Shown: positions 11,359 through 23,106, counted from the first letter of the stretch. The stretch is 64,000 nt of DNA from Phycomyces blakesleeanus NRRL 1555(-) (GCF_001638985.1 NW_017265136.1:1322726-1386725), one strand, 5' to 3'. Translations and numbers: made by a program. The notes: generated by a model not told the origin, from the letters alone.

Positions 11359-12847
11359 TTACTGGTACAATTCTGCATTGTAAGGTGTACCAAATAAGTA
11401 TTCCCAGCTCTTTGGTGGAGTCCATGATCCAGAAGCGTCTACAAAATCCAGGCAAAAATAAATTAATTGTTAATGTACTACTTGCGTTTCATATTTTCTC
11501 TCTTTATCTTCCTTATCTTTCTTTCTTTGACAAACTCTTTATATTCCGTATGTATATGTATATATAACTCTACCTTTGTTAGACTTCAATTCCAAAATAG
11601 TGTTGACAAAATTGACAAATGCAATACTATCTGATACATTGTCTAAATGAAGAAGAGTATTATCGTTATTATTTGTATTAGAAATATATAAGAGGTGCAC
11701 ATCCTTTTCTTTTCTTTTTTCTTCTTCTTTTGGATTTTATTGTAGCCTGTTTTTATCATTAATATTGTTTTCTTACCACCTTCCAAGGCAAACATACTCA
11801 GGATAGTTGCCGGGATACCCGATTCTTTGAATTTACGGAACAAGTGTCGTGCTAATCCTGATCCAGGCAAGGAAGGAATTACAGACTCTTTTTCTTTCTC
11901 TTCAGATTCATCGACCTGTTCCAATTGAGGTACACCCAGCGAGATCGCATGCTCACTCAACTGGCTCTTGCCAGTTCCTAGAACACGAAAAGGTACACTA
12001 CCAGAAAATAACAGGAAAAAGAACAGGAATAGGTAAAAAAAAAAAAATAGAGAGATGTTAAACATTAGACAACTGGATTGGATTCCCATTCATTTACGAT
12101 TTATTTGTTTTTACCTATTGATTTGTGCGTCAATACGACGAGATGCATCTATGCTTGTCAATAAAACCACCTGGCTAAATTTGTGCACCTTTACAAATTC
12201 TCGAATATTCTCCAAGAATTGCTGCTTCTTTCCCTATCAATGTATGTGCACATATGAGTATATATGTATAATTCATTCTTATTCTTATCATTATCATTAA
12301 AAAAAAAGAAATGTGCCTATCTACCTTTTCTGTTGGTGCTCTTTGTTGTACAACTGTCCACTTGTGGTCCGAAGATTGAAATACTATAAAGAAAAAGAAA
12401 AAGAATAAAAATTATGTTACAATTATAAATACAGGTAAATTTCGGCTGCGGGTAGAATTACGTATACACACACATATATATATATATCTACATTACCTTC
12501 AATAGGCACCGATACACCAATACCTCCAGTCTCTTCCCGTGCACCTGCTACAGGCAATACAGAGTCATCGTCGAGGAACCCAACGCGATCGAGATGTAAG
12601 GTGTGAATGATGAGGTCGCAAGTCAATTGGGGTACATTTCCAATCGACACTGTTGGCTATTTAAATAAAGTTTTATTATATAAAATCAAATTAAATAAAA
12701 AAAAATGGCGATAAAGACTATAAATATATGCGTGTGTGTACATAAATTGTACTTGTTCAAGTATGTGTCTATTCTACTCACGAGTACAAGAGTTGAACCC
12801 TCAAGATCTTTTTTATTAAAAGAGGGTGTTGCTACAAAAGTGTCCAT
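11359..12847 (-). CDS. PSMG2: Proteasome assembly chaperone 2 (PAC2/PSMG2, yeast Pba2/Add66)
   Basis: Partner of PAC1/Pba1 in the heterodimer that docks on the alpha ring and guides 20S core assembly. Seven exons (12782-12847, 12497-12656, 12325-12383, 12115-12233, 11777-11997, 11574-11642, 11359-11438) sum to 257 residues, the normal size. Motifs in family order: MDTFVATPSFNKKDLEG, LPTVSIGNVPQLTCDLIIHT, RVGFLDDDSVLPVAG, FVKVHKFSQVVLLTSIDASR, VPFRVLG, the glycine-rich LPGSGLARHLFRK, ILSMFALEGG, and the C-terminal WTPPKSWEYLFG. The protein ends ...NAELYQ rather than in an obvious HbYX motif. The gene is tail-to-tail with the allantoicase gene. Confidence 0.93.
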
Positions 12848-13019
12848 GTTCAATAGTAAGAAGATAAAAGTGAAGCAAAGAAATAAGAAAAATAAGAGCA
12901 AAAGAACAAGAAGCAAACGCAAACTTGAGAGAATTAGGTAAAAGGGACGCGACATCACTTGTCTCAAGAGGAAAGCAGTCCCACGATCAATGCATCCTTT
13001 CACTTTACTTTATTTTTAC

Positions 13020-13990
13020 TTTCATGGCTTCTTCTGTCATACAACCTGACTCCCTCACAGGGGAATATCTTATAAAGGGCCATACAAACACATCATCTAC
13101 TCCACCCACTAGTTAATCCTATTCGCACACCACCGCACTGGCACTGACTGTCCCGACATTCCGACACACGATCGTACTTGGTTCTACTGACTCGATGAAA
13201 CTTCGCATTTGGTACGAAAGCATCAGCTCTTTTTCCATTTACTACAACACTCCTCCGGAATTCTCACCTGAATTTTCTACCTTTTTTGATACTCTGCTCC
13301 AGTCATTTTCCTCTGGGGAGATTGTCGGCTTGAACCCTGCTAACAAAACTGGACCCCTCTAAGAGCTCCACCTGAATACTAAAGATGTCTGTACTCACGC
13401 TGGTCGTGTAGGCTTTAGTTGCAATAGCAATGCTTTTTTTTCCTTCGCCTGCTATTGCCAGTCTTTTCAAGAAATTCAAGTTGGACTTGTTGAAATTGCT
13501 TCAATTCGGCTCACAAGACTACAAAACAATTGTTCCTAAACTACGTGTTGCTCTCACTAAATATGATCACGTACAAGACATGTTTATTAACACGTTTTTC
13601 AGTTTTATGAGTGGAACTTGGTCTGTATATGTGGAGCACCTCTCATATGAGAAATCCGTCCTCCTTCCACTTCGCTTCAAAATAGATTTTGATGATAACA
13701 CCACTTTCTTGTCCACTTGGTTCAACATTAGAGCCTACTGTACTCACTGTCAGTCTGTCGCTATAACCTTGATAAATGCCCTAGTCGTCCTCGAGAAGCA
13801 TGTCTATGCTACGGATTCCATTAGGTCAGTCACTTTCACTCATTATAATATCGCGCTGGAGAGGTCTACAACTCTTGTAAACGGGATCGCAATGTTTCTG
13901 AGCCCCATAATCCTCTTCGCACTCTCCCCAGCTAGAATATTAGGGACGTGGAGAACCACTCTGAAGAAAGTTGTATAGACAACCCTATAA
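13020..13990 (+). pseudogene. Decayed LINE (non-LTR retrotransposon) ORF1-like region, fragment A
   Basis: Forward frames interrupted by stops and frameshifts carry a degenerate ORF1/gag-like protein. It starts near MASSVIQPDSLTGEYLIKGH, passes through PKLRVALTKYDHVQDMFINT and FMSGTWSVYVEHLSYE, then a zinc-knuckle-like segment WFNIRAYCTHCQS, and shifts frame into DKCPSRPREACLCYG. The layout (RRM-like fold, then a Cys/His knuckle) is that of LINE ORF1 proteins common in Mucorales genomes. The longest open piece is 182 codons (13430-13978) and is unlikely to be functional. Base composition is more balanced than in the flanking intergenic DNA, consistent with a former coding region. Confidence 0.6.
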
Positions 13991-14154
13991 AGGGTACCAA
14001 TCCAGCCCAATCCCAATGCTTATAATAATAATAATAATAATAATCGTTTATAAATTGCATTTGGCTGATTAAACCTGGCGTCCTACAAACATACCCATTA
14101 TTTATAAGACACCTTCGATTTTGGAGGATTGATTTATTAGCCCTTAAAAAACCC

Positions 14155-14450
14155 CTATTCAATATTGAACATCTTCAAAAATATGCTTCACACACGATTC
14201 ATTATACACAATCCCTTATGGCTCTCACATGGCAGCCTTTTTTTTTCTTCCCTTGAATATATATGTTATCAATCCTCTCTTCAGACTTTGTGGCGATAAT
14301 ATTGGGTTTTCGTAATTGATCAAACCAGTATTGCTGCCACCACTGCAGCTAATTCCCTGCTTCACTGCTTACACGCCGAAGAAAGTATTGATCAATGCCC
14401 ATTCCCAGTCTAGATATCTAACTATTGTATGTTATATTCTATATTTTACA
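14155..14450 (+). repeat. LINE-related repeat fragment, sister of 16500-17215
   Basis: Two blocks match the 16.5-17.2 kb fragment. The first (14185-14290) shares CCTTATGGCTC, a T-rich run, GAATATATAT and ATCAATCCTCTCTTCAG. The second (14375-14420) shares GAAGAAAGT then GATGCCCATTCCC-like sequence, ending GTCTAGATATCTA. The middle of the longer copy is missing here, so this is an internally deleted copy of the same element. Confidence 0.6.
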
Positions 14451-15394
14451 ATAAAGCAAACCCCAAAAAATAATAATTAGATAATGGGAAAGCCCAAAAA
14501 AAAAAGAAAGCTTTTGCCACCTTTTAAGCCTTTTGGACAAGAGTTTGATAAATAACCCTGAGCTCTGCTACATACAGAAAACAAACAAACAAACAAACAA
14601 ACAAACAAACAGCTCTGGTAGATTATTTTTTTGACTAGCAAAGAAAACCATGTACATATGCAGTGGAGTAATTAAGCTTATCAACCTTGAGGAGTATTTC
14701 CCATTCCACACTTTGGCGATAAGCTAGAGAAGGCTGCGTTAATTATTGGTATTCTTGCCTGTAGGCCGTCCACTACATGGTGATTATATATTGCCTAGTA
14801 ATATTTATTTAAATCAAACAAGAAAAAAAATGGGTTTGTTAAAATCGTTTCAATTTTTTGAAATAGTCAACTCCTTATATGCTTCAGAAGCAATGTCCAC
14901 TACATTAAAAGCGCGGTAATCTTACAGAATCACATTCAACAGCATGCAATACTCCTTCGTATTATCATCAGTAGAGTTACTAATGTACGTAGATTGAGTT
15001 TTTTGTTTTCAATCTTCCCATAAAGTCTTTTAATGTGAATCGAATTAGACAAGTATTACGCGTAATTGTATTTTGAATGGTGAGATTAAAAGAGAGCCAT
15101 TCAGTTCTAAAATCAGTCTACTTTGTGTAATAGCACAAATATTCAAAGAACGGGTGTTTTTAGGCGGTACTTATATTCAAGTTTTTTCTACATTTGACTT
15201 CTTGTAATTACCGTGTCAAACTTATTCATTACTCATTATTATTATTTTCAACTTAAATGCACAATAAAAGACAGACGTTTTTTGGAGACATGGTTTTAAA
15301 TACTTTTTTATTTGAAAGAAGGTTTTATTTATTAACATATTTACTTATTACTACTATTCCTATCTACTTTACTTTTCTATAGATATAAAAAAAA
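14451..15394. other. Intergenic, gene-free
   Basis: AT-rich DNA with an (ACAA)n microsatellite (about 14578-14611). No open frame, RNA-like structure or repeat end is recognisable otherwise. Confidence 0.6.
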
Positions 15395-15745
15395 AGGATA
15401 CAAAGGTTGTCAAGCTCTTAGTCCCCACACAAGGTGGCTCAATCTCCCCCAGGACGAAAACCTGGCTTGACAGCGAGGGAGGCGGACAGCAGAGTATTAT
15501 CTCAGACTGAACTCATTTCGCTTTTACAAGCGGCACGGCTGCAATGCTAATACCAAGGACTACACCGCGGGGTTGCGCATGTAACACATCTTGGCCCTTG
15601 CAATTACAGAAATGGCGTCCCATCTTTGGCCCAACCCTGTTAGCACCAGTTCAGGGCAAAGTACCGGCTGTCGTCACTGTTCTGTGGTCATCGGTTTTAG
15701 AGCTACATTCCGAGCTAAAAATTCCTAATCGACAGCCGCATTAAA
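15395..15745 (-). ncRNA. Candidate structured Pol III RNA (~345 nt; RNase P/MRP-class size, identity unproven)
   Basis: A ~340-bp island that is much more GC-rich than its surroundings and has no credible ORF. Read on the minus strand it folds into several strong local hairpins: CGGCTGTCG paired with CGACAGCCG (near 15727-15738 and 15664-15673), CCCTG/CAGGG, CGCTT-GTAA-AAGCG with a GNRA tetraloop, CCAGG/CCTGG, and GCTGTCAAGC paired with GCTTGACAAC. It ends in a run of nine T (about 15389-15397) directly after the last helix, a typical Pol III terminator. The segment GCGAAATGAGTTCAGTCTGA loosely resembles the 3' conserved region of nuclear RNase P RNA, but I could not find a convincing partner for a P4 helix, so the family is left open. 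Confidence 0.4.
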
Positions 15746-15799
15746 GAAGGAAAAGGAGAAAAAACGGAAGCCAAAAAAAAAGAGGAATATTTATCTCTT

Positions 15800-15836
<37 letters not shown>

Positions 15837-16499
15837 CAATCAATCAAAAAAAAATAGATGGCACTATCCCAAAAAAGGAATATTTCATATGATTGCTGTG
15901 AAAAATCCATGCATAATCAAGTCAATCAATCGATAGGCTACCATAGCAGCAGGAAGACCTATTTGTGCTTTACAAAGAGCTTCCCAATAGTCAGTATACT
16001 ATATACGTTATACCATTTAAAGTATAAAATGCAAAAGGTTATGTCTAGCACTAATGGTAGTTGTAATTTTGATGAAAATTTTGGGTAGCTGTCAGGAGTA
16101 AAGCAAGAAGAAAAAAAAGGGTAATAAATATTCTTATAAAGGAACACGATTCAAACAGCTATTTGGTTTTGGAGCATAGCTATACGTAAAACCGTCTTAA
16201 TATATCTATAGGAAACGTTGTCTTTATGTTAAGAGAGATTTAAACAAACTGATATAGTCCAACACAAAGATCTGAAAGGTACAAGCAATTAAAGGATATA
16301 TGAAAGCAAACAGATGCCAAATACTTGACATGTATGGGAAATACGGGTGTATTATCATAGGCTCTTATAAGCTGTGTTTTCTATGGTACGATCATATATA
16401 TACACAAGTATTGTCGTTATCTACATGGCATCTTCAACTCTGTGGTATCAACTTACTAGCACTTTTTTTTTCTTATAAAAAAAACCCCGCTCATATTAA
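15746..16499. other. Intergenic, gene-free
   Basis: Contains an (AG/CT)n microsatellite at about 15802-15830 and a TATCAATCAATCAATC tract after it; no supported gene. Confidence 0.55.
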
Positions 16500-17215
16500 T
16501 ACTATACATCTTTAAAGTATTTTTCGCACACAATTCCTTATGGCTCCCATACTGTAGCCTTTGTTCTATTTCCCTGAATATATATTTTATCAATTCTCTC
16601 TTCAGCACTTGTAGCAGATCCATCTCCATTACTGTCATATATGCTCCTAGAACCTTCCGGGATTGCCTATCTTTTCTTCACTATCTTCTCCGTTAGCCGG
16701 TACTCCTTCTTCGCCTCTCATTCCCCTGCATACTGTTGTGTGGTTTTAATTATATCTATCGTCGTGCCTCTCCTAACCCTCGTCAAGTCCCCCTCTAGAA
16801 TGGCTAAACTTCATCTCCAATCATTTCGTGGATCATATCATACCGAGTGGAAATCTCCCTGGGTCAAATTTTGATGGATAACTATACTCCTCATCCATAG
16901 ACTATGTATTTGCCTCTCCTAACCTCGCCCCCATGTCGCCATTCCTCGTCTGTAATCTATATTCATCTGATTTTGGTTTCATTGTTGCCTTGGATCCGTT
17001 ACTTTTGAGTTTATCTCCAACCACGAAACAGGAAAGGAACTGTGGCGCACCAACCCTTGCTTAGCCCGTAACCTCCCAATTTTTGTTTTTGTTTTTTTTT
17101 GTTACGACCATTTCCAACCACAGCTACCTTTCTGTTTTCTTTGTCTATATGCTGAAGAAAGTCTCGTTCGATGCCCATTCCCGGTCTAGATATCTAGCAA
17201 ATTTCACATTTTCAT
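16500..17215 (+). pseudogene. Decayed LINE ORF2 endonuclease-domain fragment, fragment B
   Basis: Frame-shifted forward reading gives pieces of an apurinic-like endonuclease (EEP) domain of a non-LTR retrotransposon: LEWLNFISNHFVDHITPSG, SSSIDYVFASPNLAP (the conserved SxIDYVxxSP motif), then FISNHETGKELWRTNP with LARN, and finally KKVSFDAHSRSRYLA. At least three frame changes are needed to join them, so it is dead. It shares sequence with the shorter copy at 14155-14450 and abuts the 3' end of the HAUS1-like gene. Confidence 0.68.
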
Positions 17216-17272
17216 TTCATTTTATTTTGTTTTGTTTTGTTTAAGCTTAGATAAATTATTGTATCAAGTTTG

Positions 17273-18870
17273 TTATTGAACACTGTCTGCAATATCAGCC
17301 AAGAGGCGTTCTCGTTCCTGTCTCAATTCATACTAAAGATTACAGATAGATAAATGGATGAGTATTATGATTAGTATAATAAAAAAGAGGGATTCGGATC
17401 AACTCACCAATCGCTCCTCTGCTTCCTGGGTTTTGAATGAAGCCATCACCATATCCTTTATGATTAATGTTGGTATTAAGCATTATTGTACATTTGATTA
17501 TTGTAGATTTAGAGCCGATTTACTACTGTTGACTTACAGGTGGAAGATCCTTATATCTTTCCAGATATTCTTGTCTATCCGCCAGCTCGGATCGAATAAC
17601 GCTTGTGTCATGAACCAGTCTTTTCATGGCATTCAGTCGTAATCCATGCTGCTCTACCTTTGTATCATCATACTCTTTCTATAAACAACATCCAAATTTT
17701 TAAATTTTTTATGTTATTAGGGTTGTTTGTATCTCTATCTCTCTATATATATATATATGTGTATGTATGTTTGACTTGGTTTCTTACTTGTTTTTGTTTG
17801 AGTAGATCCAGCTGCTGTTTAATCTCCTTCTTTTTCTCCATGTTGGTACTTTTCCAGGTTTCTTTTAATTCATCTTCGGTTTCTTGTTTTGCTTCACGCA
17901 TAAACTCCAGAGTACTTTAAATAGAGTAATATATGTATGTCTGGTTAATCAATAAGAATTAAACCAAAAATAGAAATGTGTACCTACTTTTGTAAATGCT
18001 CTTTTTTAGTCTTTAGTTTTGCTATACGTTCTCTGAGAGCATATTCTGATTCTTCTAACAGCTGTTCTTCGATTTCTGATTCCATTGATTCAATTGTGAG
18101 ATTTGCAAAGGCAGTTTGAAAACTATATATTTATGTAAATATGAATATAAACATATCTTTCTTTCTCTTTCTTTGTCTTTGTCTCTGTCTTACCTGCTTA
18201 GATGACATTTATCTACACCCAATATTGTTGCCAGTGAAGAAAGTGTTGTCAAGGCAGAGTAACTGCGAGAAAGTGATGTCTTGTTAATAAACAACTCCAA
18301 ATCATTCAAGATTTGTCGTTCATTTTGAACTAATAATAATAATAACAATAATTACAATAATAATAATAATTAAATTTAAGATCAAGATATTACACTATGA
18401 TATGATATGCTATGCTATACTATATTTCTATTATCAAAAATAAATTAATGATAACAATTCTTACATCTTATTCTATTATCTTTTTGAATTTCTCGTTGTG
18501 CATTCAACAAGACATGAACAATGTTGTCTGCAGATTCGTTTTGTTTTTGCAATTTTAAAAGTGCGTTGAATGTCTCGGGAGTACGATCGAATAGAGGTAT
18601 GCGATGAGGATAGAGATGTCGTAGCCAGGTGTCTATCTAACTGACAAGAAGAAGAAGAAGCAAAAAAAAAATGTTTCTACATAAATATATATATATATAT
18701 ATGTTTTTTTTTGTACTTATTACTATTATTATTAAAAGAGAAGGGGAGGTGGAAAAGTGTAATTGATTTTCTTTATTCATTACTTGTTTCCATTCTTCTA
18801 TGTTGTAGCTTTTGTGAGAGCTTGTGCTGTGTGATTCAGTAAAACTATCGTTTGATTCTCGCCTACTCAT
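17273..18870 (-). CDS. HAUS1: HAUS augmin-like complex subunit 1 homologue
   Basis: Augmin recruits gamma-tubulin to spindle microtubules for branching nucleation; HAUS1 is one of its coiled-coil subunits. Eight exons (18784-18870, 18465-18636, 18194-18329, 17988-18122, 17788-17914, 17538-17678, 17408-17455, 17273-17332) sum to 301 residues, near the ~280 of animal HAUS1. After a Ser-rich leader (MSRRESNDSFTESHS) comes the diagnostic N-terminal IDTWLRHLYPHRIPLFDRTP, then LLKLQKQNESADNIVHVLL, long heptad-rich helices, and the C-terminal DLPPDMVMASFKTQEAEERL. Start: the ATG at 18870; an upstream in-frame GTG was not used. Homology rests on the N-terminal WL..LF/Y..P block and the LPP...A..EAEE block; the coiled coil alone would not be enough. 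Confidence 0.75.
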
Positions 18871-19257
18871 TTTGACAAGACACTCCACCCCTCAAAATGA
18901 AATATAAATAAATAGACAGAAAGAAAGGAAATATGAGGGGGACAGATATAGAGATGGTAAAAGAATAGGGTCGTGACTGTGATTAAAGGAGTACAGTGCA
19001 ATACGGTACAGTACAATAGATTACATGATTTTGTAGCGTAGTGTAGTGTGGTTTAGTGTGGTGTGGTGTAAATTAATGATGTTGAATATAAGCTAATATA
19101 ATACAATAAAAATAAAGGGTTCATAATTGTGTATTATTATTATTATTATTATTGTTGTTGTTATCATTATTTGTGTGGAGAATGTGAATTGAAATTTGAG
19201 TGATGATGCGCGTGTGGAAGATAGTAAGTATAGGATGCGTTTAGGGTGTGAGTTTGG

Positions 19258-19295
<38 letters not shown>

Positions 19296-19597
19296 TAAAA
19301 GAAAACTATTATATAATTACTGTATTTTTCTTCTTTTGTGCTTGTTTGGCTCAATAGATTTTCAATCTTCTTCAGTTTCAACCGAGAATGATTGATTTTG
19401 ATATGTAGAGAAAATCAAGTGTATTTCTTGGGGGGGGGGGGGGGGGAGATATGAAAAGAGGAAGAGATTATAAATGTCGTGACTGTAGTATCTGTAGTAT
19501 CTGTAGTATCTGCCGTGGTCGTGGTCGTGGTCGTGGTCGTGGTTGCGGCTGCGGTTGTTGTATTTTCTTCTTCCTCTTATTTTGTCTTCTTCTTTGG
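18871..19597. other. Intergenic with simple repeats
   Basis: Upstream region of the HAUS1-like gene and 3' flank of the F-box gene. It has GTAGTGTGGTTTAGTG-type tandem motifs (19030-19070), ATT and GTT trinucleotide tracts, (TA)n(TG)n at 19257-19294, a run of 17 G (19430-19446) and a GTGGTC hexamer repeat (19515-19543). Confidence 0.65.
19430..19446. repeat. Homopolymer run of 17 G
   Basis: Seventeen consecutive G in a region otherwise below 35 % GC, in the 3' flank of the F-box/WD40 gene. Such a run may form G-quadruplex structures and is prone to sequencing error. Confidence 0.85.
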
Positions 19598-21560
19598 TTA
19601 GATAATGAAGTCCGTGTCGATTCCTTTGGAAAAGTCCATAATGACGATCTTTTGATCTTGGCTTGTACTATAAGAGAATACAAAATTCATAAATATATAT
19701 AAAATGTATACAAGTTAATGCAAGTTAATGCAATGCAATGTAATGTAATGTAATGTAATGTAATGTAGTATAACTTATATATTACCCTTTGAATATAAAT
19801 AAATATCTATATATCTATTTGGTTTTTCTTTACCTGATAATCTTGGTGGCGTCAAACATGACATCAAATACCCAGCTAGAATGACAGCTCTCAAACTTGC
19901 GTAAACAGGCGCCGGTTTCGATGTCCCAGACCCGGATACTTTGATCATAGCTACCACTGACAATCTTGTGTTTGTCAAAATGAAGAGCTCTAACCAGACC
20001 AGAGTGGCCTTTATTTGTTTTGTTTTGTTTTGTTTTGGTTGTTGGTATATAGAATGCAAGACAATATAACCCAATTGGATTGTATTGTATTGTGAATTTA
20101 ATAATGGTAATGGTAATGACAATCATTATGATTCTTTTATATAAATATAAATATAATCTATAAAGATTTCTTGAGAGCATAAAAAAGAAAGTATGGTTGT
20201 ATCTATATATCTGTTTGGCTGTGTATTTACCTTCACATGTCAAGATGCATTCACCAGTCTCTAGACAGCCAAAGTGATTTATATATATAGATAGAAAGAT
20301 AGATCATTAGGTAAATGGGACTTTCTTGTTTTGTTTATATGAATTATGATTTTTATTGGTATAGATATATAATATAATAGAATAGAAAGATAGAAAATAC
20401 CTACCAACATCCCACACCTTAATGTTGTAGTCATTGCTTCCGCTGACGATGCGTCGGCCGTCGAATTGGATACAGGCCAGACCTCTCGAATGGCCCACAA
20501 AGTCTCTGAGACACTGGCCGGTTTCCATATCCCAGAGTTTGATGACCGAGTCTCCGGAGGCGGACACGAGCCGGGTGCCCTTGAACTGGATTGCATTGAC
20601 AGGGCCTCTGTGACCGGTCAAGGTTCGACAGAGGCTGCGGTCGGCCCGTTTCCAGAGCCTGATGGTGGCGTCTTTGGAGCAACTGGCGATGTACTGGGCA
20701 TCAAAACTGACATCGAGCACGCCCGAGGCATGGCCGTACATGCGATTTGTGATCTGCAGTGTGTGCATGTTCCAGACGACGACCGAGTGGTCCGATGAGC
20801 CGGAGACCATGATCTGGTCGTCGTACTGCAGACAGAGCACGCTGGCCTGGTGGCCGCCCTCGAGGGTCTGCAGACACCTGCCTTGCATGTCCCAGAACTT
20901 GATTGTCTTGTCGCGGCTGCCGGTCACGATCTTGTGCCGGTCGAATTGGAGACAGTAGATGCTGTCTGTGTGGCCGGTCAGAGTACGGGTGGATGCGAGG
21001 CCTTTACGCCACCGGTCTTCTAGAGTCAGACGCTGTTGGTAAAGTATTCGGTAGTCTATTGATAGAGAGGACAGGACACTATTTTTATTATTGTTTTTGT
21101 GATTATTATTAATATTATTAATATTATTAGTTATGTTATTAGAGCCAGAAGGTGATGTCGATGTTGATTGTGATGCTGAGGATAAAGGTAAGGTTGACGC
21201 AGAGGGTGCTGATGAAGATGAGGATGATAGTGAGTTTGAGAGAGAGGGTGAAAGAGAAAGTGAGGGTGAATCTGAATCAGAGGCTCCGGCTCCGGCTCCG
21301 GCTGATAAGGAAGGTGAAGAGAGAGAGAGAGGTAGGGCCGGAGCATTCCAGTGGTAGTGCTGGCGGTAGAGGTGTCTCCAGAGGGTATTGTCTTGGGATA
21401 GTTGGCGCCAATTTCTGGAAACTGTTGCGGCAATCAATAGGGTTCCAGAGTCACAAAATGAGAATATCAAGTGAATCAATTCAGAAGGCAGGCGGTCGAT
21501 ATAATCTAATGAATGTATGTATGAGTAAGGGTATGCACTTTTATATATATAAATAAATAA

Positions 21561-21591
<31 letters not shown>

Positions 21592-21903
21592 TGATTTGCG
21601 AGTGCGTATCTGCGTATTGTACTGTATTATGTGTCGTGTTCTTTTATACATGTATATATAGCATAATGTATTTATTCATTTATTGTTCTACTTTTACTTC
21701 TGCTGTGCTTGTTGTGGGGTTATGTTACCAAGGATAGCGTCTGGGTCTGATGGCCGGGGTTTGTGAGTTTGATGGAATCCTTCGTCGATGCGACCCAGAC
21801 TGGGCATTGACCTGGGCCGTGATGGAGTGATGTGAATGACGGTTGATTTGCGAAAGTAGCGCAAAAGACGATGTTTAAATGACCCATAATTGTGTGATCT
21901 CAT
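19598..21903 (-). CDS. F-box/WD40 repeat protein (SCF substrate receptor type)
   Basis: Probably the substrate-binding subunit of an SCF ubiquitin ligase: the F-box binds Skp1 and the WD40 propeller binds phosphodegrons. Five exons (21729-21903, 20405-21505, 20231-20260, 19834-20008, 19598-19667) sum to 516 residues. A basic N-terminus (MRSHNYGSFKHRLLRYFRKS) precedes the F-box at residues ~60-107 (DYIDRLPSELIHLIFSFCDS ... NTLWRHLYRQH). A Ser/Leu/Pro, Gly-Ala and Asn low-complexity insert (residues ~112-205) links it to seven WD40 blades, from LTGHTDSIYCLQF through GHQASVLCLQY, YGHASGVLDVSF, LTGHRGPVNAIQF, FVGHSRGLACIQF and GHSGLVRALHF to HSSWVFDVMFDATKI. One exon is only 30 nt. Orthology within the FBXW family (Cdc4/Pop1, Met30/Pof1 and similar) was not resolved. 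Confidence 0.92.
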
Positions 21904-22999
21904 TTGAGGATGTTAAAGAAAAGAAAGAAGAGCTGATGGAGTTGTTTCTTTCTTTCTTCTATTATTTTAATTTATTTTATTTTAAAGAAGTAATAATAAT
22001 AATAATATAAAAGTTAATAAAACACATACACAAAAAAAAAAAACAATGAAAGAAAGAAAGAAAGAAAGAAAGAAAAAGGAGAAGAACAAGAGTTTCGTTC
22101 GATCTTTATTTTCTGTCTTTGTCTAGAGATTTAATTTTATTTGACTTGTGATTTTTCAGGGGAAATAATGATGAAAGAGAAAGGCAATAGGAATAGGAAG
22201 ACAGTGATTATATTTAGTGTATTTAGTGTGTTGTATCTACATTGCGCATGTATTTTATACAAGAAATAGAAAGGGAATTGGAATGGGGAAAACAAGGGGT
22301 ATTGAGTATTGATAATAGTGATAAAGATGATGATATTGTTATGTTGGTTCTAATAGATAAATAGATATATAGAGAGATACAAGTGTCGCCATAGGACGAT
22401 AGGTGTATATTAAAATATAGACTTGTTAAGATATTCAAGGTTATTGAAAAATAGAAATATAAAGGAGACCTAGAGGATGAATGAGGGAGTGAGTTATTGA
22501 GGAGACAAAAGAAAGAAGATATTCTATATATATATATATTACCTTCTCTTGACTTCTTTTTCTGTGTAATGTATTATGCCCGTTGTATTTAACATTTGCC
22601 CTTTTATTTTTTTATTTTTTTGTAACAATTCCATCATTTAGCTTGGTTCAGTTGCTGGATCATTTTTTATTTTTACAAGCCATTTCCTTTCTCCGATTAA
22701 TGCGTACCACACCACACTTTTTTGTTTTTTGTTTCCATAGAAACATATTTATATTTATATTATATAAAAAATCATTTTAATTATAATTATTATTGAATGC
22801 ACCCTCCCTCCAATTTTAAGCTGTCTACAAACAACCAAAGAATATAATATATATAAATAAAAAGTAAAATAGATAGATTAATAATACAAGGAAAGAAATA
22901 TAATATATAAGAATAAAAAAAAAGTGGAGTGAGGTTATTTGTGTATGCAAAAGAATATAAAATAAAATAAACTCTAGGGACAGTCAAGGGAATAAGCGC

Positions 23000-23040
<41 letters not shown>

Positions 23041-23106
23041 GTTTGTTCTCGGCCCTATAAATTAAGTATATACGTGTAATTTGTTCTTATCCTTTGACCA
23101 CCTCTC

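Noticed and set aside
15693..15704. GTTTTAGAGCTA, identical to the start of the Streptococcus pyogenes CRISPR repeat/sgRNA scaffold
   Set aside because: A single 12-base match inside the hairpin-rich island, with no spacers, no repeats and no scaffold continuation (next bases CATTCCG). Coincidence.
18871..18888. Upstream in-frame GTG as the start of the HAUS1-like gene
   Set aside because: An ATG lies six codons downstream (18870); fungal nuclear genes rarely start at GTG.
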